The translations under genes and the position numbers were made by a program. From positions 1 through 64,000 of the forward strand of contig WYBR01000042.1 in NCBI GenBank assembly GCA_011525805.1: a stretch of 64,000 bases of DNA, read 5' to 3'. Positions within the stretch are counted from its first letter, which is position 1; each line of letters begins with the position of its first letter. This stretch comes from Vicinamibacteraceae bacterium. Lineage in GTDB: Bacteria; Planctomycetota; Phycisphaerae; Phycisphaerales; UBA5793. Of this stretch, positions 40,985-53,511 are shown piece by piece. The notes below the pieces were generated by a model. That model was not told the DNA's origin, ran no database searches, and saw only the letters and a program-made list of their open reading frames with translations.

Positions 40985-42297
40985 GGCCGGTTGTTATCCA
41001 GCCTGCCATGCAACTGCGACTTGTCAGTCAGCAGTGAAGGCGATCCCAGCAGAAGACAGAACCACACAAACGCCTGATTCCAGTAGTGTACCGTGCATGC
41101 CGCCACGCATGCACCAATCACTGTTGTCGCCCACGCCAGGCGAGCGGATTCGCACATGGCGCTCCGCGGCAGCCGTCGCAAATGCGATCCCATCGAGATG
41201 AATGCGCCTGCCAGCAGGACGAAGGCTGGTAGGCCATACGTCACCATCTGGAAGAGCCAGAAGTTGTCCATGCTGATGCTGTGCATCCATGACGGACGCA
41301 CCCACTCGTTTATGCCGATGCCGAACACGGGGTGTTTGAGGGCATTCTCATAGAACCCCCAGTCCCAGATCGTGAGCCGTCCGTAGGCCGTGGCCGGGCT
41401 GAAGGTCAGGTAGGATAGGAGTACTTTCATGCCGGACCGGTTGGAAAGCCAATCAATGACGACGTATCCAGAAATCACACAGGCGATCAGGGCCTTCCAA
41501 CGGTGCCGCTGGCCGCGCGACAGAAGATCCCAGCCGATGATGATGAACTGCGCCCACATGGCCGCCATGGCCCCGGCAGAGACGGACGTGGCCGCGGCGA
41601 TGGCGACCAGTCCCGTTCTTGTCGCCTTCTTGATGAGGGGTTCATTCGCCGAACCGGCCGCATACCAGGACAGTCCCACAGCGCTGGCAGCGAAGACACC
41701 CCAGAGGATCGGGTGGTCGAAGGGGCCGTACGCGCGATGAAAGCCATACCTCGGCTCGATATCGGAAGAGAATCCGACGCCACGCATTGCTGCAAAGGTT
41801 GATTTAATCAGGTGGTTCCCGGTCACCGACTCCACCAGCGTGAATGCGCCAACAATCAGGACCACTTTGACTATGAGCCGTGCCAGCGCCTGAAACTGCT
41901 GTGCCGAACGTACGCACGCCCGCCCGATCAGGTACGCTCCGACCGCTTCAACGATGAGTATTCCGCCTGACTCAATCCCGGCGCCAAATCCGTGATGGAT
42001 CCCAAGCGCCAGCGCCGCCCACACTGAGTAGGCTATGATGAGGAAATCTGACAACACCAGACGGCCGTATCGGCCGCTTATCAGGTTGGCAAGGAGCGGC
42101 ACGAACGCGATCAGCAGAATCACGCGGTATGGGCTGAGCCGAAGCGTGCCGATCATGAATGAAGTTTCAGTGGGGAGGAGGAGCGAGAGGACAAGGACCG
42201 TCGCCAACCACGGCAGAAGCGACGGCACCGGGCGTGTCAATAGCCGGGCAACGTGGTCAGAGGCGCCTGGTGCAAGGCCATGCAGAGCAGTTGTCAT
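40981..42297 (-). CDS. O-antigen ligase/polymerase-like membrane protein
   Basis: 438 aa from the ATG at 42297; the longer open frame to 42678 runs back through the upstream gene and is rejected. About ten to twelve membrane helices (for example LLPWLATVLVLSLLLP, VILLIAFVPLLANLI, LIVEAVGAYLIGRACV). The large loop contains RPSWMHSISMDNFWLFQMVT and GIGINEWV, corresponding to the periplasmic loop with conserved Arg/His of the O-antigen ligase (Wzy_C) family. It would polymerise or ligate lipid-linked repeats in the periplasm, working with the flippase at 46078 and the Wzz protein at 29062. No good ribosome-binding site is seen. Confidence 0.85.
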   Translation of the reverse strand: MTTALHGLAPGASDHVARLLTRPVPSLLPWLATVLVLSLLLPTETSFMIGTLRLSPYRVILLIAFVPLLANLISGRYGRLVLSDFLIIAYSVWAALALGIHHGFGAGIESGGILIVEAVGAYLIGRACVRSAQQFQALARLIVKVVLIVGAFTLVESVTGNHLIKSTFAAMRGVGFSSDIEPRYGFHRAYGPFDHPILWGVFAASAVGLSWYAAGSANEPLIKKATRTGLVAIAAATSVSAGAMAAMWAQFIIIGWDLLSRGQRHRWKALIACVISGYVVIDWLSNRSGMKVLLSYLTFSPATAYGRLTIWDWGFYENALKHPVFGIGINEWVRPSWMHSISMDNFWLFQMVTYGLPAFVLLAGAFISMGSHLRRLPRSAMCESARLAWATTVIGACVAACTVHYWNQAFVWFCLLLGSPSLLTDKSQLHGRLDNNRP

Positions 42298-42316
42298 GCG
42301 TTCACAATGCGAAAAG

Positions 42317-43411
42317 TCATCGCTTCGGCAGCACACCAGATAGGCATGACTGGATGCGGCGCTTCTGTTGAAGGGAATGATCAGCGAATTTAAGGAGAAT
42401 GCGCCGGAGCCCTTCGGTGGGCGCCTCGAACGGGCCGGGTGCTCTAACCTCTCGTCCGCCGATTCCCTGTTTGAAGTGATAAACGCCGGGATTGCCGAGT
42501 TCATCCACGCCGCCGAGATCGTAGTACGCGCATCCGGCGCGTTTGGCATGCTCAATGAACGCCCACTGCGCGAGGTACGAGGCCTTTCGCTGTCTTCCCA
42601 AGTCGTTCGACGCCCCAAGCACATACACGCAGGTGTCACCGGCGATATGCCCGACGTGTCCCGCAGCCGGGATCCCATCGGCCAGTACGAGCGTCACGAG
42701 AAATCGCTCACCGACATTGAGCGTCGGTTGCACGTTGCGGTAGAAGTCACAGTTCAAGTCAGAATGAAACTGTTTGCGATCGGCCAAGTCATCGTATAGT
42801 CTCGCGAAGTGCGCCAGGTACTCGGCGTCGTCGCCGACCACCACAGTGAGCCCCTCGCGCTCGCTTGCATTGAGACAGTTGCGCCACTTCTGGGCAAGAC
42901 CTTTCCTGATCGCCTGAAGGTCAGGCCGGAGATCCACGACCATCGTGCGGTAGGGAGCAACGTGCGTGCTGACCCGGAAACCGCCGTCGTGAAACGCGCG
43001 GGTCTGCAGGGACGACCAATCCGGGTCGCCAACCGTGGGCCGGACTCGAAGTGTCAGCCCACGCTTGCGGACGTAGTGCTGGCGAAGCGCGGACAGAGCC
43101 GCGTGTAGTCGGCGGCCGTTCGTGTTCAGATCAGAGTCCAGCCGAACCAATGGCCCACCGGTGATGTAAGCGACGCCGCCCAAGAAAGGTACGACCTTGA
43201 CTCGAACGTCTGCCAGTGCGAGCAGAGCACCCTGCGATTCGATCGCCACATGCTCACTCGTCGCGCCGACACGGTGTGCGCAAGCTACTCCAAATCCCCA
43301 GGTCTGGCGATAATTGTGATCGCGGAAGCGAGAGGCAAGCGTGACCCACTCCGCTTGTTCAACCGGACGAATGACTGCCTCGGGCACTGCATGGTTGGGT
43401 GCTATCGCCAT
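42317..43411 (-). CDS. FemAB-like acyltransferase (exosortase-locus type)
   Basis: 364 aa from the ATG at 43411, whose start overlaps the end of the deacetylase gene by 10 bases. Two GNAT-like halves are recognisable. The first has QTWGFGVACAHRVG and YITGGPLVRLDSD; the second has RNCLNASEREGLTVVVGDDAEY, FLVTLVLADGIPAAGHVGH and the FemAB-typical closing segment AYYDLGGVDELGNPGVYHFK, KQGIGGREV. FemAB-related proteins are frequent in exosortase/polysaccharide loci, where they may attach an amino-acyl group to polymer or protein. The substrate is unknown. Confidence 0.85.
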   Translation of the reverse strand: MAIAPNHAVPEAVIRPVEQAEWVTLASRFRDHNYRQTWGFGVACAHRVGATSEHVAIESQGALLALADVRVKVVPFLGGVAYITGGPLVRLDSDLNTNGRRLHAALSALRQHYVRKRGLTLRVRPTVGDPDWSSLQTRAFHDGGFRVSTHVAPYRTMVVDLRPDLQAIRKGLAQKWRNCLNASEREGLTVVVGDDAEYLAHFARLYDDLADRKQFHSDLNCDFYRNVQPTLNVGERFLVTLVLADGIPAAGHVGHIAGDTCVYVLGASNDLGRQRKASYLAQWAFIEHAKRAGCAYYDLGGVDELGNPGVYHFKQGIGGREVRAPGPFEAPTEGLRRILLKFADHSLQQKRRIQSCLSGVLPKR

Positions 43412-44061
43412 CGTTTCGCGAGTCGACGCGCGGTGCGCACAATGGAGAATCCACGGTCGCGAGCGGTCAATGTGATCGCATCGGTATCGTCCGATCGACG
43501 GATCGTATTGCGTGCCTGCAACCAAGCGCCTTGCCGCGCCGGTCCGCGGTCGCTGGTGAACACTCGCTCCATCCCGCCGACTCGCAGGAAAGCAAGCACA
43601 CGGCGGTCATAGGCACCGAATGGGCACGCGGCCTCGCGCACTGGCGCACCGCACGCGGAGGCGATCATCCGTTGCGCGTCGTGGATCTCCCGATCGAGAC
43701 GCGACTTGTCGAGGCTGCGCCAGGAAACGTGATCCATTCCGTGCAAGCCCACACGCATTCCGTGCTTGACGAGCGTACGCAGGTCGGCCGCGTCAAGGTA
43801 CCCCGAGCGCCCGATTCGACCGGCGCAAACAAAGAACGACGCCCGCATGCCGCGCGAAATCAGCGCCGGCAACGCCGTCTCAATGTCTGACTTGTTCCCG
43901 TCATCAAATGTAGCACGGACCCACGTCACGGGCTTGATCACGTCCAGAACTTCAATGAAGCGATCTGTCGATAACCACACATCGCGTTCGTCGTTCCCGA
44001 TCGACTCCGGAGCGTCCCCGACGCCGTGAAACGTCAGGTTGATGATGGTTCGGCTACGCAT
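43402..44061 (-). CDS. Polysaccharide deacetylase-family protein
   Basis: 219 aa from the ATG at 44061; the ATG at 44091 would add [10 protein letters not shown]. NodB-type motifs: ATFDDGNKSDIETALPALISRG (motif 1, with the catalytic and metal Asp pair DD), FVCAGRIGRSGYLDAADLRTLV, the metal-binding HGMDHVSWRSLD (H-x-x-x-H) and the CPFGAYDRRVLAFLR box. In contrast to the broken gene at 37355, the His pair is intact. It would remove N-acetyl groups from the nascent polymer. The gene overlaps the F420-dehydrogenase-like gene upstream by 28 bases and the FemAB gene downstream. Confidence 0.86.
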   Translation of the reverse strand: MRSRTIINLTFHGVGDAPESIGNDERDVWLSTDRFIEVLDVIKPVTWVRATFDDGNKSDIETALPALISRGMRASFFVCAGRIGRSGYLDAADLRTLVKHGMRVGLHGMDHVSWRSLDKSRLDREIHDAQRMIASACGAPVREAACPFGAYDRRVLAFLRVGGMERVFTSDRGPARQGAWLQARNTIRRSDDTDAITLTARDRGFSIVRTARRLAKRWR

Positions 44062-45353
44062 TGGGTCTGCTCTGAAGCGTGAGGCAGCCATTGGGGCGAG
44101 GCCGCCCTCCGCAGCCTCTTCCCCCTAACGCGTCTGAGCGTTCCGACCAGCGACTGCACCCTCTCGCGCCAACTCAATTCCGACCACCAGAAGCGAAACA
44201 TCGGCATCCCGGTAAACTGCGGCACGCCGGCGCCCGCGAGCCGCAGCGCCAGCAGCCGCCCCCAGAGCGAGCCGCGCGACTTGAGCAGGTTCGGCTGTGA
44301 GCGAGTGAGGATCTCGGGCTGCACCGAGTGGGCAATGAGATATCCCGCGCTGATCGCCCCTTCGATGATCGCCCTGCCGAGCTTCGTCCTCGCCAGGATC
44401 AGCGACGACCCAGCCTCGCCGGGCTCGACCTTCCGATACCACGGGTCGCCGACGGCGATGTCCGCAAACTCGCCGGTGTGATCGGGGCAGATGTAGCACC
44501 GCCATTGGCGATACTTCTGAAGGAAACCCCAAGACTGCTCGTAGGACATCGATCGACTCTCCACCTCGCCGGATGCGCCGGTGAACTCGACGGTCCAGCG
44601 GCCCGGCCAGCCCTTGCCGCGGTATCGGATGGACCGGACCGTCGCGGGATCATCGACGCCGGCCTTTTTGAGCAGGTCGAGCGTTCCTTTCGTGGACGGC
44701 GTGCCGGCGCAGAAGAAGGCGATGGTCACGCCGAGGTTGGCGTCGAGTTGCGGCCTGATGCGCCGCATCTTCAGCGCCGCGGCGACATCGCAGGGCTTGC
44801 CGATGAACACGCAGGGGCCCGCGGCCTGCTCGATCTCGCCCAGCGAATCGCAGGGGCTGGACGGAGCGTACCGCGAGCCGGTTCGATTGAGAAGTTCTTC
44901 GCGCGTCCGACTCATGACGGTGTGGTTGAGGTAGGGCACATCGTTCCGTGCGGCGGTGTGAAGCACGCCGTGCATATGTTCCCGCTCAAGGCAGTACAGT
45001 GCGAGGGCGGTCGCGGCGCCGCCGCTGGAACCGGCAAAGCGGATCTCTGGATCACCGGCATGGCCTTCCCAGAGTTGCAGCACCGGCCCCCAGCCGTCGC
45101 GGAGGGCAGCGATGGACTGCGGATCGATCGTTGCATCGTCATGCGCCAGATGCACACCGGGGCAGACGCGCAGCGCATCGACCAATTGCCCGTTGAGCGT
45201 TACGCCGACGGGCAGGGGATCGCGTCGCCGCGGCCGTCGACAGTCTTCGAGCGTATCGACCATCTCGATCACATCGGGGTGCAGCGATGCGCAAGCCCCG
45301 CAGCCGCAGCAGAGCTGGCGGGAGGTGACGTAAGGAACAGATGCCTCCCTCAT
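44034..45353 (-). CDS. Coenzyme F420 hydrogenase/dehydrogenase beta-subunit family iron-sulfur protein
   Basis: 439 aa from the ATG at 45353 (its ATGA overlaps the stop of the acyltransferase gene); the frame to 45500 extends into that gene. The N-terminus carries a cysteine cluster [15 protein letters not shown] for an iron-sulfur centre. It is followed by the FrhB-type N-terminal domain ([18 protein letters not shown]) and C-terminal domain ([49 protein letters not shown]). Such proteins often sit beside polysaccharide pyruvyl transferases in polysaccharide clusters, as here (two genes away), and are thought to perform a redox step on a sugar intermediate. That is an association, not a proven reaction. 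Confidence 0.88.
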   Translation of the reverse strand: MREASVPYVTSRQLCCGCGACASLHPDVIEMVDTLEDCRRPRRRDPLPVGVTLNGQLVDALRVCPGVHLAHDDATIDPQSIAALRDGWGPVLQLWEGHAGDPEIRFAGSSGGAATALALYCLEREHMHGVLHTAARNDVPYLNHTVMSRTREELLNRTGSRYAPSSPCDSLGEIEQAAGPCVFIGKPCDVAAALKMRRIRPQLDANLGVTIAFFCAGTPSTKGTLDLLKKAGVDDPATVRSIRYRGKGWPGRWTVEFTGASGEVESRSMSYEQSWGFLQKYRQWRCYICPDHTGEFADIAVGDPWYRKVEPGEAGSSLILARTKLGRAIIEGAISAGYLIAHSVQPEILTRSQPNLLKSRGSLWGRLLALRLAGAGVPQFTGMPMFRFWWSELSWRERVQSLVGTLRRVRGKRLRRAASPQWLPHASEQTQCVAEPSST

Positions 45354-46081
45354 GTCAAAGGCCGGAGCAATGGGTGATGCGTATCCATCCGTTCCACGGG
45401 GTGAAGAAGGTCCCGCAAGTGTGGCAAAAGATCTGACAGGGACCGCTCCCACCAACGACTGTCCACAATCCGGGCGATCGTTGCACTCTCGAATCGCCAT
45501 CTCAACAGCCTAGCGGGATTCCCGGCAACGACTGCAAAGTCCGGCACGTCCTTCGTGACGACCGCCCCGGCCCCAACGACCGCTCCGCACCCGATCCGCC
45601 GACAGCCAGGCGTGATGATTGCGCGTTCCCCGATCCATGCATCGTGTTCAATCACCAATTGGCCATTCGGAATAGTGTCGGAGTCCGCGAACCCGAGGCG
45701 AGCGTTGTAGAAGAACGGATGAAGCGAGAGCCGTTCCATCGGGTGGTTGCGAGTGAAGGCTCGCACTCCAGCAGCCATCGAAACGTAACGCCCGATTCGG
45801 GTTCCTGGTGGCATGATGCCGGGTACAAAGCACTCGCCGTAGCTGTATGCGCCGACCTCAACATTGTAGTGCCGACTCAGGATTGATCTTGCTGTTACCG
45901 ACCAATACATCCCCCTCTCCAAACGGAGTGCGACCCTGAGCGCGCGCTCTCTAAGCCGTGGTACATTTGCCGCGGCCTCGATTGCAGGCGCAAGGAAACT
46001 GCGGTGAAGGCCATCTGCGGTGCGCTCGGCCATCCCACTGCATACGCCAGAAGAATCGAGCGATGGCGCAAGCCCGCTCAC
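45350..46081 (-). CDS. Hexapeptide-repeat (left-handed beta-helix) acyltransferase
   Basis: 243 aa from a GTG at 46081 that overlaps the TGA of the flippase gene. A helical N-terminal region ([18 protein letters not shown]) is followed by the CatB/maltose-acetyltransferase type beta-helix: [39 protein letters not shown], then [38 protein letters not shown] and the closing [13 protein letters not shown]. The His in TRNHP is the usual catalytic residue. It would acetylate a sugar of the polymer using acetyl-CoA. Soluble, cytosolic, probably a trimer. Confidence 0.9.
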   Translation of the reverse strand: MSGLAPSLDSSGVCSGMAERTADGLHRSFLAPAIEAAANVPRLRERALRVALRLERGMYWSVTARSILSRHYNVEVGAYSYGECFVPGIMPPGTRIGRYVSMAAGVRAFTRNHPMERLSLHPFFYNARLGFADSDTIPNGQLVIEHDAWIGERAIITPGCRRIGCGAVVGAGAVVTKDVPDFAVVAGNPARLLRWRFESATIARIVDSRWWERSLSDLLPHLRDLLHPVERMDTHHPLLRPLT

Positions 46082-47514
46082 GCCATCCGGCTCCGTCCAA
46101 TTGAGAACAGCAAAAGTGGCTCTCGCCGCAGCCGCTCAAACGGAAAAAGCAACGCGGCTCCCACTCCGAGGCCACCGACGAGTGCGACGGGAATAACCCA
46201 AGCGGGCGCAATCCACTCCTGTTGTGTTACCAACATACCGGCGAGCATTGCGACCAAGACGGGCGCGATCGGCAGGGCTGATTGCCACATTCGCAACAGG
46301 CGCTTGTGCATGAGACGCGTTGCGGATGCACCGAACGACAGTATCTCACCGCCGACTGCAGCAAGGGCGACCGCCTCAAGTGGAAACTGGTTGAAGGCTA
46401 GAGCCATCGCCGCCCCGACACCCACAAGCCGCGCCGCGTTGCCGATCGCTGCATTTGTAGTTTCGCCGTGGGCAAGCGCCGCGACTGTTGGCCCGATGCG
46501 ACACACTCGAACCGCCTGAGCCGCAGCGAGAATGCCAACGAAGCCTCCCGCTGCGGCATAGTGTGATCCGAAGATGAGTTCCATAATGGCGCCCCCGCCG
46601 AGGATGAGCGGCACGGCCACCATCGCCGCCACCCACGCCAGTCCCTGCATGAGCAGTTCGTAGCGGCTATCGAATTGCACACGGTCATCGCGGCATTTCG
46701 CAAGCAGCGGCAGCGCGACTGAGACCGCCACCCGTCCAAGCAGCATGAGTGGCGCCGATGCCAGCAGCAGAGCATTGGCCCATAAAGCAAGGTCCTCCTT
46801 GCGGTACGCAGCGCCGATCGCAATGCGGTCGCCTTGCGCTATCGCGAACAGCAGCGCCCCGTTGATCATGAGCGGCCAGCCGAAGACGGCGATGCGACGA
46901 AACGCTGTCGCGTCCCACGACCAGCGGTACGGTCGATGCGCAAGTGCGTGGGTGCAGACCACGTACAGACCGGCTTGCAGAAGTACCGCGAACAGGACAG
47001 CACGAAAGTCCTTCAGCCATAATGCCAGGGGCACGACGAGCAGGAACGACACGATTTGTGGAATCAGGTCGACCCCTGCGGCCGGAAGGAATCGTAGTTC
47101 CCTCTGCCAACGGATGTAATCCAAGTGGGATAGTCCTTTGATCAGCGGTCCGATCGCCACGCATTGGAATGCCCAGACATTGCTCGTGACATCAAACAGG
47201 CCCGCCAGAGGCCAGGAAAGACAGTACAGGACCGTCGCCGTGACGATTCCGCGAACCAGATTGGCAGCTTGGCAGGACGCCTGTAATCCCGGGTCGTCGC
47301 CATCCGGGGCCTGGATCAGGAGTTTGTCGATCGACACATCCGCAATCATCTCCACAAGCGACAACCCGATCGCGAGCGTCGCAGCAACTCCCACATCGTG
47401 GGGGCTGAGAAGCCGCGCGATGATGATGTTCCGTCCGAACGCAAGCGCCTGGGCGAGCACTTGCCCCGCCGTCAGCACCGCCGTGCCCCTGAGGATGCTG
47501 CTTCGAAGACTCAT
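46078..47514 (-). CDS. Wzx-type polysaccharide flippase (MOP superfamily)
   Basis: 478 aa with about 12-14 membrane helices. The N-terminus [20 protein letters not shown] followed by [17 protein letters not shown] is characteristic of the oligosaccharide flippase family. So are the central [20 protein letters not shown] and [18 protein letters not shown]. It would move lipid-linked repeat units across the cytoplasmic membrane for polymerisation. The gene overlaps both neighbours by four bases (pyruvyl transferase upstream, acyltransferase downstream), so its level is translationally tied to theirs. The C-terminus ends in a basic tail ([18 protein letters not shown]). Confidence 0.9.
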   Translation of the reverse strand: MSLRSSILRGTAVLTAGQVLAQALAFGRNIIIARLLSPHDVGVAATLAIGLSLVEMIADVSIDKLLIQAPDGDDPGLQASCQAANLVRGIVTATVLYCLSWPLAGLFDVTSNVWAFQCVAIGPLIKGLSHLDYIRWQRELRFLPAAGVDLIPQIVSFLLVVPLALWLKDFRAVLFAVLLQAGLYVVCTHALAHRPYRWSWDATAFRRIAVFGWPLMINGALLFAIAQGDRIAIGAAYRKEDLALWANALLLASAPLMLLGRVAVSVALPLLAKCRDDRVQFDSRYELLMQGLAWVAAMVAVPLILGGGAIMELIFGSHYAAAGGFVGILAAAQAVRVCRIGPTVAALAHGETTNAAIGNAARLVGVGAAMALAFNQFPLEAVALAAVGGEILSFGASATRLMHKRLLRMWQSALPIAPVLVAMLAGMLVTQQEWIAPAWVIPVALVGGLGVGAALLFPFERLRREPLLLFSIGRSRMA

Positions 47515-48869
47515 GCTCGTGAGCCCGTACCGTCTGACGAGGCTGCGCAGCGCGCCTGCCGTAGCGACTGGATGAGTTCAGTGATGACATTCATCTGCTC
47601 GTTCGCCTTCGCGAGGACCGCCGGGAGGGCGGTGGCGAGGGAGGTTGTGGCCGCGTCGCGGCGGCGGAAACTGGTCAACACCGATTCGACGAGTTCTTCC
47701 GTCGTCAGCCGGCGGGGATCATGCACGTGCTCGCCCTGACCGCAGGTCTCGAAGACGCCCTGCGTCTTGTCGCTGTAGGCGATGGCAGCCGCGGGAACGC
47801 CGGACGAAAGCGCCGCGATCGTCGAGTGCATGCGCGTGCCGCAGAACCAGTCGCAGCGGGAGATGATCCATTTCATCTCGCAGGCGTCAAAGTCGGGCGG
47901 GACGATGGCGATGCGGTCCGCCGCATCGGGATGCCGGTCAAGAGCGGCCTGCACGGCCAGCCGGCAGGCGTGGGGGTCGGATTCGTAGTGGCCATTGGGA
48001 GTGAGGACGTGCGGAACCAGGAGAACGCGCGGCCGGGCAGGGTCGCGGAGCAGGCGATCGAGCAATTGAACGATCGCCTCGCGGTAGTCGGCTTGGAGGC
48101 CGTAGCGGTCGCGCGCAGATGCGGGGTCGTGCCAGATGAGGCCGCTGATGTTCAGGCCCACGAGGGGCTGCTCTTGATCACCGTTGCGCACCAGCCACTC
48201 ACGCATCGGCGGAGGCAGGCGATCACCCTGCGGCTCGTTCGCGGGAAGTGCGAAGGCGACATCGACGCCGAGCCGGTGACGGGCGGGGTCGAAATGGCCC
48301 GGTCCAAGGAGATCGCAGAGGATCTCGAAGGAGCGGGCATCGCGGGCCCAAGCCATCGTCGCACCGCGCACGATCCGCTGTGCGACGCGGCGGGTCTTCG
48401 GTGAGCGGAAAGGGCCGAAGGTCTGTGGGAGGAGAATGAGTGGTACGCGATTCTCGAGGGCGATGATCTTCGGAAGAGTGACCTGCCGGAAGCGCCAGGC
48501 GCCATAGAGGTCGGTGAAGGAATCTCCGCCGGAGATATCGAGCACCGCGTCCGCGGCGAGAATGCGCCTGGCGGCCGGGTTGAGCAGGCCTCCAAGGCGA
48601 GCCGCGAAGCGGATGCGGGCGAGTGACTCGGGGCGATGCCAGCGGCGCGTGAAGAGCGCGCCGCAGAGATCCACCTCCAATCTGGCTTTGTTGATTACGA
48701 TTTCGTGCCGTCGCATCAACCGGCCGTGATCAAAACACGTCAGTTCCATCTGCGGCATCCGTTGCTTCACGCCGAACGCGGTGGACGTCCCGAGCGCGGA
48801 CACACCGAGGTTGCCGGTATCGAGGGGAGCGCCGGCGAGCAATGCTCTCGTCTTCGTGGAAGCATTCAT
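47511..48869 (-). CDS. Polysaccharide pyruvyl transferase family protein
   Basis: 452 aa. N-terminal GAPLDTGNLGVSALGTSTAF is the glycine-rich opening typical of the family. It continues with AVLDISGGDSFTDLYG, LILLPQTFGPFRSPKTR, RDARSFEILCDLLG, then the C-terminal half VGLNISGLIWH, VLLVPHVLTPNGHYESD, and WIISRCDWFCGTRMHSTIAA with the conserved Arg-Met-His. It would add a pyruvate ketal from phosphoenolpyruvate to a sugar, giving the polymer negative charge. This is the second structural gene after the antiterminator and is overlapped by the flippase gene. Confidence 0.9.
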   Translation of the reverse strand: MNASTKTRALLAGAPLDTGNLGVSALGTSTAFGVKQRMPQMELTCFDHGRLMRRHEIVINKARLEVDLCGALFTRRWHRPESLARIRFAARLGGLLNPAARRILAADAVLDISGGDSFTDLYGAWRFRQVTLPKIIALENRVPLILLPQTFGPFRSPKTRRVAQRIVRGATMAWARDARSFEILCDLLGPGHFDPARHRLGVDVAFALPANEPQGDRLPPPMREWLVRNGDQEQPLVGLNISGLIWHDPASARDRYGLQADYREAIVQLLDRLLRDPARPRVLLVPHVLTPNGHYESDPHACRLAVQAALDRHPDAADRIAIVPPDFDACEMKWIISRCDWFCGTRMHSTIAALSSGVPAAAIAYSDKTQGVFETCGQGEHVHDPRRLTTEELVESVLTSFRRRDAATTSLATALPAVLAKANEQMNVITELIQSLRQARCAASSDGTGSRA

Positions 48870-48955
48870 TCAAGACGACTCTAGCAATTCACGCTTCTAC
48901 TGCGGACCGCAGTCGGACTGCAGGCCATGCAAGTGCTGCACGCGTAATTTACTCA

Positions 48956-51874
<2,919 letters not shown>

Positions 51875-52297
51875 GGGGTTCCACTCCTCGATCAGTTGCG
51901 TTATCCGGGCCGGGCCGGAGAGAGGGGCGCAATGAGGAGTGTCTGATTCTTTCAGGCGCTGTTCAAGCGATGTCGTGATTCTGCCGCGCTTTCCCAGGCG
52001 AGCACCGCGGCGCGATCGACCGGTCTTGCCCGTTCGGAACGATCGCCAGGATTTCACGTCCGGGAAGATCGGCGGCGGGCGAAGGGGTGTTGCAGTCGGA
52101 GTTCTTCAGGGAGTTGATCGCTTCGCAGCCGGCGCGGGCTTCGCCCCCGTCGCGCGCACTCCGCAGAGCGCCCGGACCCAACAGGCGTGTCCCCCCGTAT
52201 GCTTGCTCTCTCTCCAACCGATCGTCGGGGATCGGTCGCTTCCTGGCCACCCGGGAGCCGGACGCAGTCCGCTCACGGCACAGGCGGCTTCACTCGG
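51875..52297. other. Leader region between the antiterminator gene and the operon body
   Basis: About 420 bases without a supported gene, separating the NusG-like gene from the first large structural gene. This is where a recruitment site for a specialised NusG would be expected. I looked for an ops-like GGCGGTAG element on the minus strand and did not find one. No clear terminator is visible either. Confidence 0.4.
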
Positions 52298-52909
52298 TCA
52301 ATCGATCGGCGCCAGAATCGACGCGTCAATCTCCATGCAGGTTGCCCGCCCGAGCGCATCAATCACGAGGATGAGTCGGTCGGGGCTTCGGCGCTCATCA
52401 ACAATGCCCTCGATGCCGCGGAATGGCCCCTGCGTGACGCGCACGCGGTGGCCGACGCGGAGGTAGGGATAGGGATCGAGTTGTGCATCGCCTGCGAGGG
52501 CCAGGCGAATCTGCTTGAGTTCATGGTCGAGGCGCTGCTGGTCGGCGACGCGGATGATCTGCGCGATGCGCCCCGATTCCATAGCGAAATACGCAGCCTC
52601 GAGGGGACCCCAGAGAAAGACGTATCCTGGAAAGAGTGGGCTGTCGGTCTTTCGCTTGCGGTGGCCGTAGATGCGGACCTGGTTGATGAGGGGCAGGAAG
52701 ATCTCGTAGCCGGCGCTCGTCAGCGTGCTTCCGAGGGCCTTCTCCTGACGGCTGCGGGTTCGCAGGACATGCCAGCGGTCGAGCAGGGAAGTCTCAGTAT
52801 CGCAAGCCTCTGCAAGCATGGAGGCACACGACCCACCCGCTGAGGGGCGACTGGTGTCCGGCGCCGGCTGCGCGGCTGGCGCGCTGTTGCGAAGTGCCAC
52901 GTCGTCCAC
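52298..52909 (-). CDS. NusG/RfaH-family transcription antiterminator
   Basis: 203 aa from a GTG at 52909 (GGAAG seven bases upstream); an ATG start at about 52819, just before LAEACDTETSLLD, would also leave the whole domain intact. The NusG N-terminal domain is clear: RWHVLRTRSRQEKALGSTLT, GYEIFLPLINQVRIYGHRKR, PLFPGYVFLWGPLEAAYF and IIRVADQQ. The C-terminal KOW-type domain reads YLRVGHRVRVTQGPFRGIEG with VDERRSPDRLILVIDALGR. It is shorter and more divergent than housekeeping NusG and lies first in a polysaccharide operon, like RfaH, UpxY or LoaP. It probably keeps RNA polymerase processive over the following 30 kb. A promoter motif shared with an exosortase-substrate gene precedes it. Confidence 0.88.
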   Translation of the reverse strand: MDDVALRNSAPAAQPAPDTSRPSAGGSCASMLAEACDTETSLLDRWHVLRTRSRQEKALGSTLTSAGYEIFLPLINQVRIYGHRKRKTDSPLFPGYVFLWGPLEAAYFAMESGRIAQIIRVADQQRLDHELKQIRLALAGDAQLDPYPYLRVGHRVRVTQGPFRGIEGIVDERRSPDRLILVIDALGRATCMEIDASILAPID

Positions 52910-53511
52910 GGTGCTTCCGCCCTCACTCGGTTCGCTCAGGAATCCGGCAAACGCCGGATGCAGACTCGTGATGCCCCTGGTCCCACCGCCGAGCGGCGCG
53001 CGGGACTGTTCGGGGGTAGTTTACCTGACAACGGCGTTCCATGCAAGGGGGTTTGTTCACAAGGATCGCAAAGAGGCGCGAAATTTCTGCCCGATGCCAT
53101 CCAGCTTCCCCAGAGTAAGAGCCAGAATGGAACGCCGAAACCGCAGACAAGATGCGCGCTCGCCAGATGAGCCGTGGAGATGGTCCGAGAGAACGTTGGA
53201 GCGGCGTGCCGCTGTCGGACTTCCGCAGCGTGTGGCTGAATCCTCGATGCGTTCGGCCTGACATTCGCTGGGGTCTGGGCGCAGGGGACGTCACGATCCC
53301 GCAAGGTCTGCTCGATCCGGTGTCATGTCCTATAACCATGAGATCCTTGAGGGTGGCGGCGTGGGGTTGGTGATGCCCGGGCTCCCCTCTGTCAACATCT
53401 TGCAATCGCGGTCCGTGGCTGCAGGCGCAAAGGCATGAGCACCACTTTTCACACTTGCGCCGTCCCGCGGCGGTCGATTCCCGGCCGAAGCGGGCGAGAA
53501 TAGGCAGCGCC
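52910..53511. other. Divergent intergenic region between polysaccharide operon and integrated element
   Basis: About 600 bases without a supported gene. On the minus strand it contains the promoter motif for the NusG-like gene (53018-53046). The left boundary of the integrated element is expected here or further left, but I find no copy of the ssrA 3' end. Confidence 0.45.
53018..53046 (-). promoter_or_regulatory. Promoter of the NusG-like gene and polysaccharide operon
   Basis: On the minus strand: TTGCAT, 17 bases, TAAACT. The wider motif CCCCCTTGC-N15-CAGGTAAACTA (53017-53051) matches the one upstream of the exosortase substrate at 19526 in all 20 fixed positions and in spacing. A transcript would begin about 100 bases before the GTG at 52909. 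Confidence 0.62.

Noticed and set aside
51875-52297. ops-like element for the NusG paralogue
   Set aside because: No GGCGGTAG-like sequence with a hairpin was found on the minus strand.
52910-53511. Search for the left attachment repeat of the integrated element
   Set aside because: No copy of the ssrA 3' end (GGGGGTTCGATTCCCCC type) was found by eye, so the left boundary is left undefined. A direct-repeat search over the whole window and its flanks would settle it.
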